Positions 36,875 to 45,886 of a stretch of 64,000 bases of DNA are shown here, in pieces. Each line of letters opens with the position of its first letter. Position 1 is the first letter of the stretch. Made by a program: the position numbers and the translations under genes. The DNA is from JBAXPV01 sp037132075 (GTDB lineage: Bacteria; Bacteroidota; Bacteroidia; Bacteroidales; CAIXZF01), in the NCBI GenBank assembly GCA_037132075.1, contig JBAXPV010000012.1, positions 1-64,000 of the forward strand, written 5' to 3'. A model generated the notes under the pieces. It was not told where the DNA came from. It searched no databases and saw only the letters and a list, made by a program, of their open reading frames with translations.

Positions 36875-38143
36875 TTGCAGCATAAATACTCAAACATAAA
36901 GCTTATAATTCACAGGAAGATCCTGATGACATTGTTGTTGTCAATGGTCTTGTTTCTTAATGGTTCGGCACAATCGAATCAAAGAAGTAAGCTTGAAAAA
37001 AGTAAGAAAGACCTCGAAAACGAAATCTCTTATACCAACAAACTGCTGAGTGAAACGAAGAAAAATCGACAACAGTCACTAAATAAAGTTGTCATTCTGA
37101 GTACTCAAATCCAGAAACGCGAAAAGCTGATCAGTACGATAAACAATGAAGTCGATAATATTCACGGTGAAATCACAAACAACCAATTTAGCCTGGATAG
37201 ACTTAAAAAGGAACTGGAAAGTTTAAAAAAAGAGTATGCCAGTATGGTTTACCAGGCCTACAAAAACAGCAATGCATACAATCGCCTGATGTTCATTTTT
37301 GCTGCCAAAGATTTTAACCAGGCTTATCAACGACTTAAGTATTTCCAGCAATTCAGTGAATACAGAAAGACACAGATCAGGTTGATCATGGGAACACAAC
37401 AGAAAATCAACAGTAAAATCGGGGAACTCACCGATCAGAAGAATGAGAAACTGAGCCTGGTTGATGCCAAAGAAAAGGAAAAGGAAAAGCTAACACGCGA
37501 GAAAGACGAAAAAAGCCAAACTGTTGCACAACTAAAGCAAAAAGAAAAGGAATTAAGGAAGCAACTAAAAGACAAGGAACAGGCACTGAATAAGCTACAA
37601 GGCGCCATTGAATCATTGATCGCCCAGGAAATTAAAAAATCGACTCCAAAACCCACTACGACCAATAGCAGTTCGGCAAAACCAGTTCAAAATACAAGCT
37701 ATACGATGACGCCTGAAGAAAAAGAGCTTTCTTCCTCTTTTTCTGCAAACAAAGGACGATTGCCCTGGCCGACTGAAAAAGGGATTATCTCGCAAACATT
37801 TGGGGAGCATGAGCACCCGATACTTAAAGGGATTAAAACAAGGAATAACGGGGTAAATATCCTTACAAACTCTGGCTCAACGGTACGTTCAGTTTTTGGA
37901 GGAAGCGTTTCAGCCGTGATGTCTATCCCCAACCTGAATAAAGTTGTGATCATTCGTCATGGTGATTTCCTGAGTGTCTATTCAAACCTCGAAACTGTCA
38001 GCGTTAAAGCTGGTGATAAAGTAAAAACCAAACAATCCATCGGATTAATACACACTGACCCTGATGAGTCAAAGACTGAACTTCATTTTGAGATCTGGCA
38101 AGAGAAAAAACTGATGGACCCATCGCTCTGGCTTTCACACTAA
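36875..38143 (+). CDS. EnvC-like murein hydrolase activator, degenerate LytM/M23 domain
   Basis: A 422-residue exported protein. The TTG start at 36875 has AAGGA four bases before it; an ATG at 36926 would shorten the N-region. The signal peptide ends near GSA|Q. A long coiled coil (about 35-260) precedes a Ser/Thr/Pro linker and a C-terminal LytM domain (about 320-418). Zinc-site residues expected of active M23 enzymes are replaced: NNGVN where H-x-x-x-D is expected, SVYSNL for TxYxHL, and ELHFE for HLHFE. This is the EnvC/NlpD pattern of a non-catalytic activator of amidases, and no amidase gene is adjacent. Confidence 0.86.
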   Translation: MQHKYSNIKLIIHRKILMTLLLSMVLFLNGSAQSNQRSKLEKSKKDLENEISYTNKLLSETKKNRQQSLNKVVILSTQIQKREKLISTINNEVDNIHGEITNNQFSLDRLKKELESLKKEYASMVYQAYKNSNAYNRLMFIFAAKDFNQAYQRLKYFQQFSEYRKTQIRLIMGTQQKINSKIGELTDQKNEKLSLVDAKEKEKEKLTREKDEKSQTVAQLKQKEKELRKQLKDKEQALNKLQGAIESLIAQEIKKSTPKPTTTNSSSAKPVQNTSYTMTPEEKELSSSFSANKGRLPWPTEKGIISQTFGEHEHPILKGIKTRNNGVNILTNSGSTVRSVFGGSVSAVMSIPNLNKVVIIRHGDFLSVYSNLETVSVKAGDKVKTKQSIGLIHTDPDESKTELHFEIWQEKKLMDPSLWLSH

Positions 38144-38153
38144 ACTTCCCATT

Positions 38154-38759
38154 ATGATTGACCCCAAAGAAGCCCAAAACCATTTTCCAATACACCTCCT
38201 TCTGAAAAAACGCTGGAGTCCAAGGGCATTCTCTGACAAAACCATAGAAACGGAGAAACTCCTTTCTGTTTTTGAGGCCGCACGCTGGAGTGCATCTGCA
38301 GCCAACCAGCAACCCTGGCGGTTTATCATCGGCCTCAAAGGTGAAGATTCCTGGCAAAAGATATTCGAAAGCCTTGATCATTACAACCAGGTATGGTGTC
38401 ACATGCCTTTTGTTTTAGGGATAAGCTGCGGAAGAACTTTGCTTAATGATGATAAAGGCGCCAATCCATATTACGCATATGACACGGGGCAAAGTCTTGC
38501 CTCCCTGAGCATTCAGGCCACCGCAGAAGGCTTATTTGTGCACCAGATGGGCGGTTTTAATAAAGAAAAAGTCCGGGAACATTTCGAAATTCCTGAGATC
38601 TTCGAGCCCTTGACTGCCTTTGCCATCGGCTATTTAGGAAATCCTTCCGACCTGGATGAACACAATCAGAAAAGGGAGACGCATAGCCGGGAAAGAACAG
38701 AAATCAAGGATTTGTTATTTTCAGGAAAATTTGGCCAGAAATCCGGTTTATTAAAATAG
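38154..38759 (+). CDS. nitroreductase-family oxidoreductase
   Basis: FMN-dependent NAD(P)H oxidoreductase-like protein of 201 residues, a normal family length. The FMN-binding N-terminus reads KKRWSPRAFSD...LSVFEAARWSASAANQQPWRFI (about 20-65), and the C-terminal third carries 'AIGYLGNPSDL'. The substrate is unknown; members reduce nitroaromatics, quinones or other electron acceptors. It starts 10 bp after the LytM gene and ends 6 bp before the M28 gene, so it is probably part of the same transcript. Confidence 0.92.
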   Translation: MIDPKEAQNHFPIHLLLKKRWSPRAFSDKTIETEKLLSVFEAARWSASAANQQPWRFIIGLKGEDSWQKIFESLDHYNQVWCHMPFVLGISCGRTLLNDDKGANPYYAYDTGQSLASLSIQATAEGLFVHQMGGFNKEKVREHFEIPEIFEPLTAFAIGYLGNPSDLDEHNQKRETHSRERTEIKDLLFSGKFGQKSGLLK

Positions 38760-38765
38760 AAATTC

Positions 38766-39776
38766 ATGACAAGACCTATCGTTTCTAAATGGCTGCCTTT
38801 GCTGCTGATGTCTGCTGTTTTATTTTCCTGTGGAGAAAAAAAAGCAAAGACAGTTTCTTCTGAAACTGCCAAAGTAAGCCAGGGCATTCCGACACCTGAT
38901 TTCAATGCTGACTCTGCCTATCATTATACAGACAAACAGGTAGGTTTCGGACCCAGGGTTCCCAATACTGAAGCCCATAACAAATGTGCAAGCTACCTGG
39001 TGAACAAACTAAAATCGTTTAAGTGGGAGGTTATCGTTCAGAAAGCCAAAGTGAGGACTTATGACAACTTTACTTTGAATATTCAGAATATTATTGGATC
39101 TATAAATCCCGATGCTGCTGATCGAATCCTTCTTTGTTCTCATTGGGATTCGAGACCATATGCTGATGAAGATCCTGATCCGGCAAACCATAAAAAACCA
39201 GTACCTGCAGCCAACGATGGTGCCAGTGGTGTTGGGATTCTCCTGGAATTGGCAAGGCAGCTTACAATCAAAAATCCGGGAGTTGGTGTTGATGTAGTCT
39301 TCCTGGATGCTGAAGATTGGGGCGAGACCTCGCGTACCGGTGCTCAGAATGAAGACAGCTGGTGCCTGGGCACCCAATATTGGGCAAAGAACCCCCATAA
39401 GCTCAATTATAAGGCCCGATTTGGGATTTTGCTTGATATGGTAGGCGCAGAAGGCGCTACGTTCATGAAGGAGCAATCTTCATTAATTTATGCGCCGGAT
39501 GTCGTGGCAAATGTTTGGTCAACAGCTGCACAACTCGGGTTCTCCAATTATTTTATTGATGAAAATGGCGGTGGGGTGACTGATGACCACATATATATTA
39601 ACAGGATACTGAATATCCCTACCATTGATATTATTCATATGGACCGCACAGGCCAGCACAGTTTTTTTGAATACTGGCATACCACCAAAGATGACATGAG
39701 TCATATCGATCCCAAGACGCTTGATGCAGTAGGGAAAACCTTGCTGGGAGTGGTGTATGGTATGAAAAATAGTTAG
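38766..39776 (+). CDS. M28-fold glutaminyl-peptide cyclotransferase-like lipoprotein
   Basis: A 336-residue exported protein with lipobox VLFS|C (Cys22). Although it has the M28 fold, several stretches fit type II glutaminyl cyclases better than peptidases: DGASGVGILLELARQL (151-166, Asp151 as zinc ligand), FLDAEDWG (179-186, Glu183 ligand), DSWCLGTQYWA (197-207), LLDMVGAEGATF (222-233) and YWHTTKDD with the last His ligand near 310. Such enzymes convert N-terminal Gln of exported proteins to pyroglutamate. The many signal peptides in this window with Gln at +1 would be natural substrates. An aminopeptidase role cannot be excluded. Confidence 0.83.
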   Translation: MTRPIVSKWLPLLLMSAVLFSCGEKKAKTVSSETAKVSQGIPTPDFNADSAYHYTDKQVGFGPRVPNTEAHNKCASYLVNKLKSFKWEVIVQKAKVRTYDNFTLNIQNIIGSINPDAADRILLCSHWDSRPYADEDPDPANHKKPVPAANDGASGVGILLELARQLTIKNPGVGVDVVFLDAEDWGETSRTGAQNEDSWCLGTQYWAKNPHKLNYKARFGILLDMVGAEGATFMKEQSSLIYAPDVVANVWSTAAQLGFSNYFIDENGGGVTDDHIYINRILNIPTIDIIHMDRTGQHSFFEYWHTTKDDMSHIDPKTLDAVGKTLLGVVYGMKNS

Positions 39777-39914
39777 GCCCCACCTATATCCTCCCCGAAT
39801 CGGGGAGGGCTTGGCTCCGACTAATCATTATTGCGAAAAAGATTTCAAATTACTTTGAAATTCAGCGCAGGAGTACCCCTTACCCTCCCCAATTTGGGGA
39901 GGGCAGGGTGGGGC
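39777..39914. repeat. paired GC-rich hairpins between convergent genes
   Basis: Outer arms GCCCCACC (39777-39784) and GGTGGGGC (39907-39914) enclose two hairpins: CCTCCCCG/CGGGGAGG (39790-39808) and CCCTCCCCAA/TTGGGGAGGG with one central base (39883-39903). It fills the space between the convergent M28 and phoH-like genes and overlaps the last codon of the latter. It may serve as a bidirectional transcript end. Confidence 0.65.
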
Positions 39915-41248
39915 TACAATAGCTCATTTGCCAGGTTTGCCAGCTCCGACCGCTCCCCTTTCTCTAACCTGATGTGTGCATAAATTGGATGAAACTTGAT
40001 CTTGTCGATCAGGTAGGAGAGTCCATTGCTTTGTGAATCAAGGTATGGCGTATCAATTTGATAAATGTCGCCGGTGAAAATAATCTTGGTGTTTTCCCCT
40101 GCCCGGCTGATAATCGTTTTTACCTCATGAGGTGTCAGGTTCTGGGCCTCATCCACGATAAAGAAAACATTGGAAATGCTACGGCCACGGATATAGGCAA
40201 GAGGCTGTATGACCAGCTTTTCATGTTCCACTGCATCATTGATATTTTTATACTCTTTGTCTTTTTCTGAAAATTGGCTCTGGATAAATTTCAAATTGTC
40301 CCAAAGCGGTTGCATATAAGGATCCAGCTTTGACTTGATATCGCCAGGTAAAAAGCCGATGTCTTTATTGCTCAATGGAACAATAGGACGCGCCAGGAAT
40401 ATTTGTTTGTAGTTTCGCCTTTGTTCCAGGGCGCCAGCAAGGGCCAGCAAGGTCTTTCCTGTCCCTGCAACACCTTGCATCGTAACAAGCTTGACTTCAG
40501 GATTCATGATGGCATGAAGTGCAAAGATCTGCTCTGCATTCCTGGGCGTAATGCGGAAAGCATCATGTTTTTCTAACTTTTCAATCCTTTGTGTAATTGG
40601 ATTAAAAAAAGTCAGTATTGACGTCTTGGTATTCTTTAAAATATAATATTGATTTGGAATCGGGTTTTTCAAACCCAGGTCTTCAGGAGCACAACTCCCG
40701 TCAATATAAATCTGGTCTATGAAGGCTTTGGTTAATCCTTCTATGATCGTCTTGCCGGTATAAAGTCCCTCAAGATCTTTAATTTTACCTGTCTCAAAGT
40801 CTTCTGCCGGGATATTTAAGGCTTTTGCTTTGAGTCGGAGGTTAATATCCTTGGTAACCAGGATTACCTTCCGGTCAGGATGTTCTTTGGTAAGCACTAA
40901 AGCTGCATTCAGGATTCTGTGATCAGGTTTGTTTTCGCCAAAAACCACCTGGGCATCAAGCTCGCTTTTCTCATTCATGATCACCTTGAATTTCCCGGTC
41001 GCAGGCGACCCGATAGGAGCCCATTTTTGTAGGGTAAAACGCGGGGATAGCTTATCCATGATCCGGATAAACTCTCGGGCTTCGAAATTCTTAATATCAT
41101 TGCCCTTTTTAAAGTTATCCAACTCCTCAAGTACTGTGATGGGAATAGCCACATCATTGTCCTGGAAACTTCTGATTGAGTTATGGTTATAAAGGATAAC
41201 TGAGGTGTCGAGAACGAAAATCTTTTTCGTTGTTTTCTTTTTTATCAT
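39914..41248 (-). CDS. PhoH-like protein with N-terminal PIN domain
   Basis: A 444-residue PhoH2-type fusion. The PIN RNase domain (about 9-150) has Asp14 in FVLDTSVIL, a 'Glu-rich LEELDNFKKG' stretch and VTKDINLRLKA. The PhoH ATPase domain (about 240-440) has Walker A GVAGTGKTLLA and Walker B FFIVDEAQNLT. Proteins of this arrangement unwind and cleave RNA. It converges with the M28 gene and diverges from polA. A -7 word (TAGGTTTG, minus strand, 41267-41274) lies 20 bp upstream of the ATG. Confidence 0.93.
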   Translation of the reverse strand: MIKKKTTKKIFVLDTSVILYNHNSIRSFQDNDVAIPITVLEELDNFKKGNDIKNFEAREFIRIMDKLSPRFTLQKWAPIGSPATGKFKVIMNEKSELDAQVVFGENKPDHRILNAALVLTKEHPDRKVILVTKDINLRLKAKALNIPAEDFETGKIKDLEGLYTGKTIIEGLTKAFIDQIYIDGSCAPEDLGLKNPIPNQYYILKNTKTSILTFFNPITQRIEKLEKHDAFRITPRNAEQIFALHAIMNPEVKLVTMQGVAGTGKTLLALAGALEQRRNYKQIFLARPIVPLSNKDIGFLPGDIKSKLDPYMQPLWDNLKFIQSQFSEKDKEYKNINDAVEHEKLVIQPLAYIRGRSISNVFFIVDEAQNLTPHEVKTIISRAGENTKIIFTGDIYQIDTPYLDSQSNGLSYLIDKIKFHPIYAHIRLEKGERSELANLANELL

Positions 41249-41384
41249 GCGATGACCTTATATATACAAACCTAATACAATCTGAATCAAATATGGGAAA
41301 AACATGTCATAGTTCTCAACCGTTCCCTGTCAATAACAACGCTGCTAGCCGAAAATTGTTGATCTTTGACGAAATATAAATATT

Positions 41385-44165
41385 ATGAACAGGCTTTTCC
41401 TGCTTGATGCTATGGCCCTGATCTATCGGGCTTATTTTGCTTTAAATAAAAACCCAAGGATCAACTCCAAAGGGCTTAATACCTCTGCGATCCTTGGATT
41501 TGCGAATACACTGTACGACCTCATTCGTACTGAAAAACCAAGTCATATCGGGGTAGCTTTTGACACGATGGCGCCCACCGCAAGACACATTGAATTCACA
41601 GAATACAAGGCAAATCGCGAAAGCATGCCTGAAGACCTCGCTTTGTCAATTCCTTATATCAAAAAACTGATCGAAGCCTTCAACATACCGATCCTTTATG
41701 TTGATGGGTATGAAGCAGATGATGTCATCGGGACTTTGTCGCAAAAAGCCTACGAACAAGGCTTCACGACCTATATGATGACCCCGGATAAGGACTTTGG
41801 ACAATTAGTCAACGACAGGACTTTTATGTACAAGCCGGCAAAATTTGGTGAAAAAGCTCAGATATTAGGCGTCGCTGAAGTTTGTGAAAAATTTGGGGTT
41901 AAAAGACCGGGACAGATCATTGATTTGCTCGGACTGATGGGCGATGCTGCCGACAACATACCCGGGATTTCCGGCGTGGGGCCTGTCACTGCAGTAAAAT
42001 TACTGGCAGAATATGACAATATCGAAAATCTCCTGGCAAATGCCAGTTCGATTAAAAATGAGAAAGTAAGAGAGAAAGTTATTGCCGGGACAGACAGTGC
42101 TATCATGTCAAAGATGTTGGCTAAAATTACAATGGATGTCCCTATTGACCTCGATGTACATAACCTTCATATGGGTGAGCCCGACCGCAAAGCCTTAAGA
42201 GAGCTGTTGGAAGAGCTGGAATTCAGAAATTTTGCCAAACGTGTCTTTACCGACCTTTCTGTTAGTGATGCCGAAAAGCAAAGACAAACCATTGGTGGCC
42301 TATTTGGAGATCTCACTTTCGAAGCCGGCGGCCATGTCCCATCTTCAATGAATGATATTCAGCAGTCAGATCATAAATATCACCTTGTAAATGAACACAA
42401 TAACAAGGAAAACTTAATAAACAAACTGAAGCAGTGTCATTCATTCTGCTTTGACACGGAAACTACTGGTCTCGATGTCAATAACTGCGAACTTGTCGGC
42501 GTTTCCTTCGCTTTCGAAGCAGGAGAAGCATTCTTTCTGAGGGTTTCCGACAACTATGAAGAAGCTATAGCCGAATTAAAAGACTACCAGTCGTTTTTTG
42601 AGGATGAGAAAATCGAAAAGATTGGGCAAAATTTAAAATTCGACATTGCAGTCCTGCATTGGTATGAAGTCGAAGTAAAGGGACCGCTGTTCGACACCAT
42701 GCTGGCACATTACCTGATCCAGCCTGACAGTCGGCATAATATGGACTTTTTATCAGAAACATACCTGGGGTACAAGCCTGTAAGCATCGAACAGCTTATC
42801 GGGAAAAAAGGGAAAGGCCAGGGAAATATGAGAAGGGTAGATATCCAACTTTTAAAGGACTATGCAGCGGAAGATGCAGACGTCACCCTTCAGTTGGCGA
42901 ACAAATTCAGGCCTATGCTGGTAGAGACCGATACCCAGCATCTATTTGATGAGATTGAAATACCACTGCTTCCTGTTCTGGCATCTATGGAAGAAGAAGG
43001 AATCCGGATTGATAAAAATATCCTGGATGAATACTCGGTTCAGCTGAAAAAAGAGATCATCGTCTTAGAAACCGAAATTCTGGAACTTGCTGGGATGCCC
43101 TTTAACATTGCCTCTCCCAAACAATTGGGCGAAGTACTTTTTGATCACTTGAACATCGTTGAGAAAGCCAAACAAACCAGTAAAACAGGCCAATATTCCA
43201 CTGGGGAAGAGGTCTTAATCAAACTTGTTAATAAACATCCAATTATTCAAAAAATATTAGACTACCGCTCCCTGAGTAAATTACGTTCCACTTATGTTGA
43301 ACCACTTCCGGGAATGATCAATCCCAGGACTGGCAGGGTGCATACCAGTTTCAACCAGGCCGTTGCCGCAACTGGACGCCTTAGCTCTAACAACCCCAAT
43401 TTACAGAATATCCCGATAAGGACAGAGCGTGGAAGGGAGATCCGCAAGGCTTTTGTTCCCAGGAATGAGGAATTCTTGTTGTTCTCAGCAGATTATTCTC
43501 AGGTTGAGCTTAGAATCATTGCTGCACTAAGCCATGACGAAGGGATGATTGAGGCTTTCCGGCAGGGTCACGATATACATGCAGCTACAGCAGCGAAGGT
43601 AAACAACATTCCATTGGAAGAAGTCACCAAAGAAATGCGCAGGATGGCCAAATCAGTGAACTTCGGGATCATCTATGGCATCTCTGCTTTTGGGCTTTCA
43701 GAAAACCTCGGGATATCCAGGAAAGATGCAGCTGATCTTATTTCGCAATACTTCAAAGAATATCCCGGGATAAAAAAATATATGGAAGATTGCGTGGAAC
43801 AGGCACGGATTAAAGGCTATGTGGAAACCATCATGAAAAGACGACGTTATCTCAGGGACATCAATTCCAGTAACAGCGTTGTCAGGGGTTTTGCTGAGCG
43901 AAATGCCATCAATGCCCCGATACAGGGTTCTGCTGCCGATATGATAAAAATCGCCATGATCAATATTCACAAAGCCATGAAAGAACAGAATCTGAAATCA
44001 AAAATGATTCTCCAGGTCCATGATGAGTTGGTTTTTGATGCCCATAAAGATGAGTTAGCACTTTTAAAATCTTTGGTCTGCGACTTAATGAAAACAGCGA
44101 TCCCGCTCGAAGTGCCGGTTGATGTAGATACCGGGATCGGCGGGAACTGGTTGGAAGCTCATTGA
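41385..44165 (+). CDS. polA: DNA polymerase I
   Basis: A 926-residue repair and Okazaki-fragment polymerase. The N-terminal 5'-3' exonuclease (about 1-290) carries 'YKANRESMPEDL' and DGYEADDVIGTL. The 3'-5' exonuclease domain (about 345-530) retains the catalytic pattern: FDTETTGLD, GQNLKFDIAVL and YAAEDADV, so proofreading is probably active. The polymerase domain has FSADYSQVELRI (motif A), RRMAKSVNFGIIYG (motif B) and LQVHDELVFD (motif C). It is transcribed alone, divergent from the phoH-like gene. Confidence 0.98.
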   Translation: MNRLFLLDAMALIYRAYFALNKNPRINSKGLNTSAILGFANTLYDLIRTEKPSHIGVAFDTMAPTARHIEFTEYKANRESMPEDLALSIPYIKKLIEAFNIPILYVDGYEADDVIGTLSQKAYEQGFTTYMMTPDKDFGQLVNDRTFMYKPAKFGEKAQILGVAEVCEKFGVKRPGQIIDLLGLMGDAADNIPGISGVGPVTAVKLLAEYDNIENLLANASSIKNEKVREKVIAGTDSAIMSKMLAKITMDVPIDLDVHNLHMGEPDRKALRELLEELEFRNFAKRVFTDLSVSDAEKQRQTIGGLFGDLTFEAGGHVPSSMNDIQQSDHKYHLVNEHNNKENLINKLKQCHSFCFDTETTGLDVNNCELVGVSFAFEAGEAFFLRVSDNYEEAIAELKDYQSFFEDEKIEKIGQNLKFDIAVLHWYEVEVKGPLFDTMLAHYLIQPDSRHNMDFLSETYLGYKPVSIEQLIGKKGKGQGNMRRVDIQLLKDYAAEDADVTLQLANKFRPMLVETDTQHLFDEIEIPLLPVLASMEEEGIRIDKNILDEYSVQLKKEIIVLETEILELAGMPFNIASPKQLGEVLFDHLNIVEKAKQTSKTGQYSTGEEVLIKLVNKHPIIQKILDYRSLSKLRSTYVEPLPGMINPRTGRVHTSFNQAVAATGRLSSNNPNLQNIPIRTERGREIRKAFVPRNEEFLLFSADYSQVELRIIAALSHDEGMIEAFRQGHDIHAATAAKVNNIPLEEVTKEMRRMAKSVNFGIIYGISAFGLSENLGISRKDAADLISQYFKEYPGIKKYMEDCVEQARIKGYVETIMKRRRYLRDINSSNSVVRGFAERNAINAPIQGSAADMIKIAMINIHKAMKEQNLKSKMILQVHDELVFDAHKDELALLKSLVCDLMKTAIPLEVPVDVDTGIGGNWLEAH

Positions 44166-44215
44166 TCCGGGGGGCTATCTTCTAAGTTTGCTTCCTTATT
44201 CTCTTTTTCTGTTCC

Positions 44216-45664
44216 TTAATTCCTTATTGCTTTCTTATAAAGCTCATACATAGACATCACGTCATTTACGAAGTTAAACGGCTCATCTCCACGGCAATAG
44301 CCATAGAAAGCCAAGCGATCCTGGTAGAATTTTGGCTCTGATTTCCTTAATAAAAAAGTGTCAACGGCACCAGTCCATTTCAATTTGTTCTTTTTATATT
44401 TTTCAGCCAGCCGGCGCGCATCGAACACATGGCCTATGCCCACATTGTAGGAGGCCAGCACGAACTTCTGCCGCTCCGACTTATCAGGAACTTTGTCGAG
44501 AAACTGCTTCTCTATACTTCCCAGATAAGCGACACCAGCCTGTATTTGCTTATCTGTCGATGAAAGTGAATCTACACCATACATCTCCAGGGTTTCCGGC
44601 ATTAGCTGCATCAAACCTGTTGCACCTGACCATGCCTGCGCATCGGGATGAAACTTCGATTCATAGTAAATGACAGCAGCTACCAGACGCCAATCCCAAT
44701 CGATTAATTTGCTGTATTTTCGGATACTCTCATCATAAGGCGATATTTTCCCATGCTTCACATTTGATGGAATTGCCGATTCAAAATGTACATTACGCGG
44801 CCTTACATAATATTTATCATACAGACTTGCGTAATCAACAGACTTCTTGTACTTCTGAAACCATTTGTTAAAGTCAGACTGGAGGTCTTCTGAATTTCTC
44901 GACACTGACCAAACCAGGTTTTGCTCACTTCCCAAAGGCGTTTTGAAATCGATAATGGGATAATACTTCTGATTGGCCTGGGCAACAAGATCATAACTAA
45001 CTGTAAAAGGAATTTTGCCATTAGCAACGGCTGTGATCAGCTGGTCTGTATGAAAATCAAGGTTTTCTACAATATGAATAGAGTCCTTCGACCCAATGGT
45101 TAAAAAGGTCATTAATTTAACCAGTGGACTTCCCTTTTCAATATAAACTGATTGCCCGTCTAACTGCTTGACATCTCTTATCAGCCTGGATTCAAGGCGG
45201 TCATAACCCATCGCTGACCAGCCGTCTGGTTTACGCTGAACAAGAACGGGCCTGGCTTTCAAAATGGCATTGGTAAACAAAAACTGCTTTCCTTTTTCGA
45301 GATTCGCCGGAAGATAAAGACATTGAATATCAACATTCCCTTTGGCAAGATCATCATAAGTAGAATCAATACTTGAGGCAACATTCATCTCAAGCTTGAC
45401 ACCCAAATGGTCGGCATAGTCTTTCATCACTTCATAGGTAAACCCCATGGGCGTTCCCCTGTAAATGAAATAAGATGTTGAGTTGTAATAAGTAACCGCT
45501 CTTAACTTTCCGCTTTGACGGACTTGCTGTAAACCATAAATAAGTGGCTTCCTGACAATATTCATGGCCTCATTCCTCTGGCATGAGAGTGGAACAAACA
45601 GAATCCCGGGGATAATTCCCGTGAGAAACCAACGCATCCTGTATTTACGTAAAAGCCTTAGCAA
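44216..45664 (-). CDS. MltF-like lytic transglycosylase with solute-binding domain
   Basis: A 482-residue exported protein. Lipobox VPLS|C near residue 28 predicts a lipoprotein; an internal Met at residue 10 could be the true start. An SBP_bac_3 (amino-acid-binding-like) domain spans about 50-290 and an SLT lysozyme-like domain about 315-460, with the catalytic Glu in YYESKFHP followed by SGATGLMQLMPET. This is the MltF layout: a ligand-sensing module joined to a murein-cleaving one. It lies downstream of the exporter operon in the same direction but 211 bp separates them. Confidence 0.9.
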   Translation of the reverse strand: MLRLLRKYRMRWFLTGIIPGILFVPLSCQRNEAMNIVRKPLIYGLQQVRQSGKLRAVTYYNSTSYFIYRGTPMGFTYEVMKDYADHLGVKLEMNVASSIDSTYDDLAKGNVDIQCLYLPANLEKGKQFLFTNAILKARPVLVQRKPDGWSAMGYDRLESRLIRDVKQLDGQSVYIEKGSPLVKLMTFLTIGSKDSIHIVENLDFHTDQLITAVANGKIPFTVSYDLVAQANQKYYPIIDFKTPLGSEQNLVWSVSRNSEDLQSDFNKWFQKYKKSVDYASLYDKYYVRPRNVHFESAIPSNVKHGKISPYDESIRKYSKLIDWDWRLVAAVIYYESKFHPDAQAWSGATGLMQLMPETLEMYGVDSLSSTDKQIQAGVAYLGSIEKQFLDKVPDKSERQKFVLASYNVGIGHVFDARRLAEKYKKNKLKWTGAVDTFLLRKSEPKFYQDRLAFYGYCRGDEPFNFVNDVMSMYELYKKAIRN

Positions 45665-45835
45665 TAGTGATTTTTAATCATTTGTTTACGGAAATACGCA
45701 AAAACGCAGGAAAAGGTTTCAATTAATCCCCTGATAATCTACTCTTAAGCCTTAAAGAGAGAAAATAAACGTTTTACAATTGTATACGAGAAAACCTTCC
45801 CGCTTAAATCATTCTGCCCGAAATCGCAGAAAAGC

Positions 45836-45886
45836 AGCTTTCGGCCTAATAGCCTTCAGCCTAACAGCCCTCAGCCTAATTAGTCT
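45836..45886. repeat. AGCCT-rich short direct repeats
   Basis: Three near-identical units of the form (G/C)CCTAA(T/C)AGCC(T/C)TCAG run in tandem up to the stop codon of the second permease gene. They recall the GCTGA-rich cluster at 27013-27090, in the opposite orientation. Confidence 0.45.
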
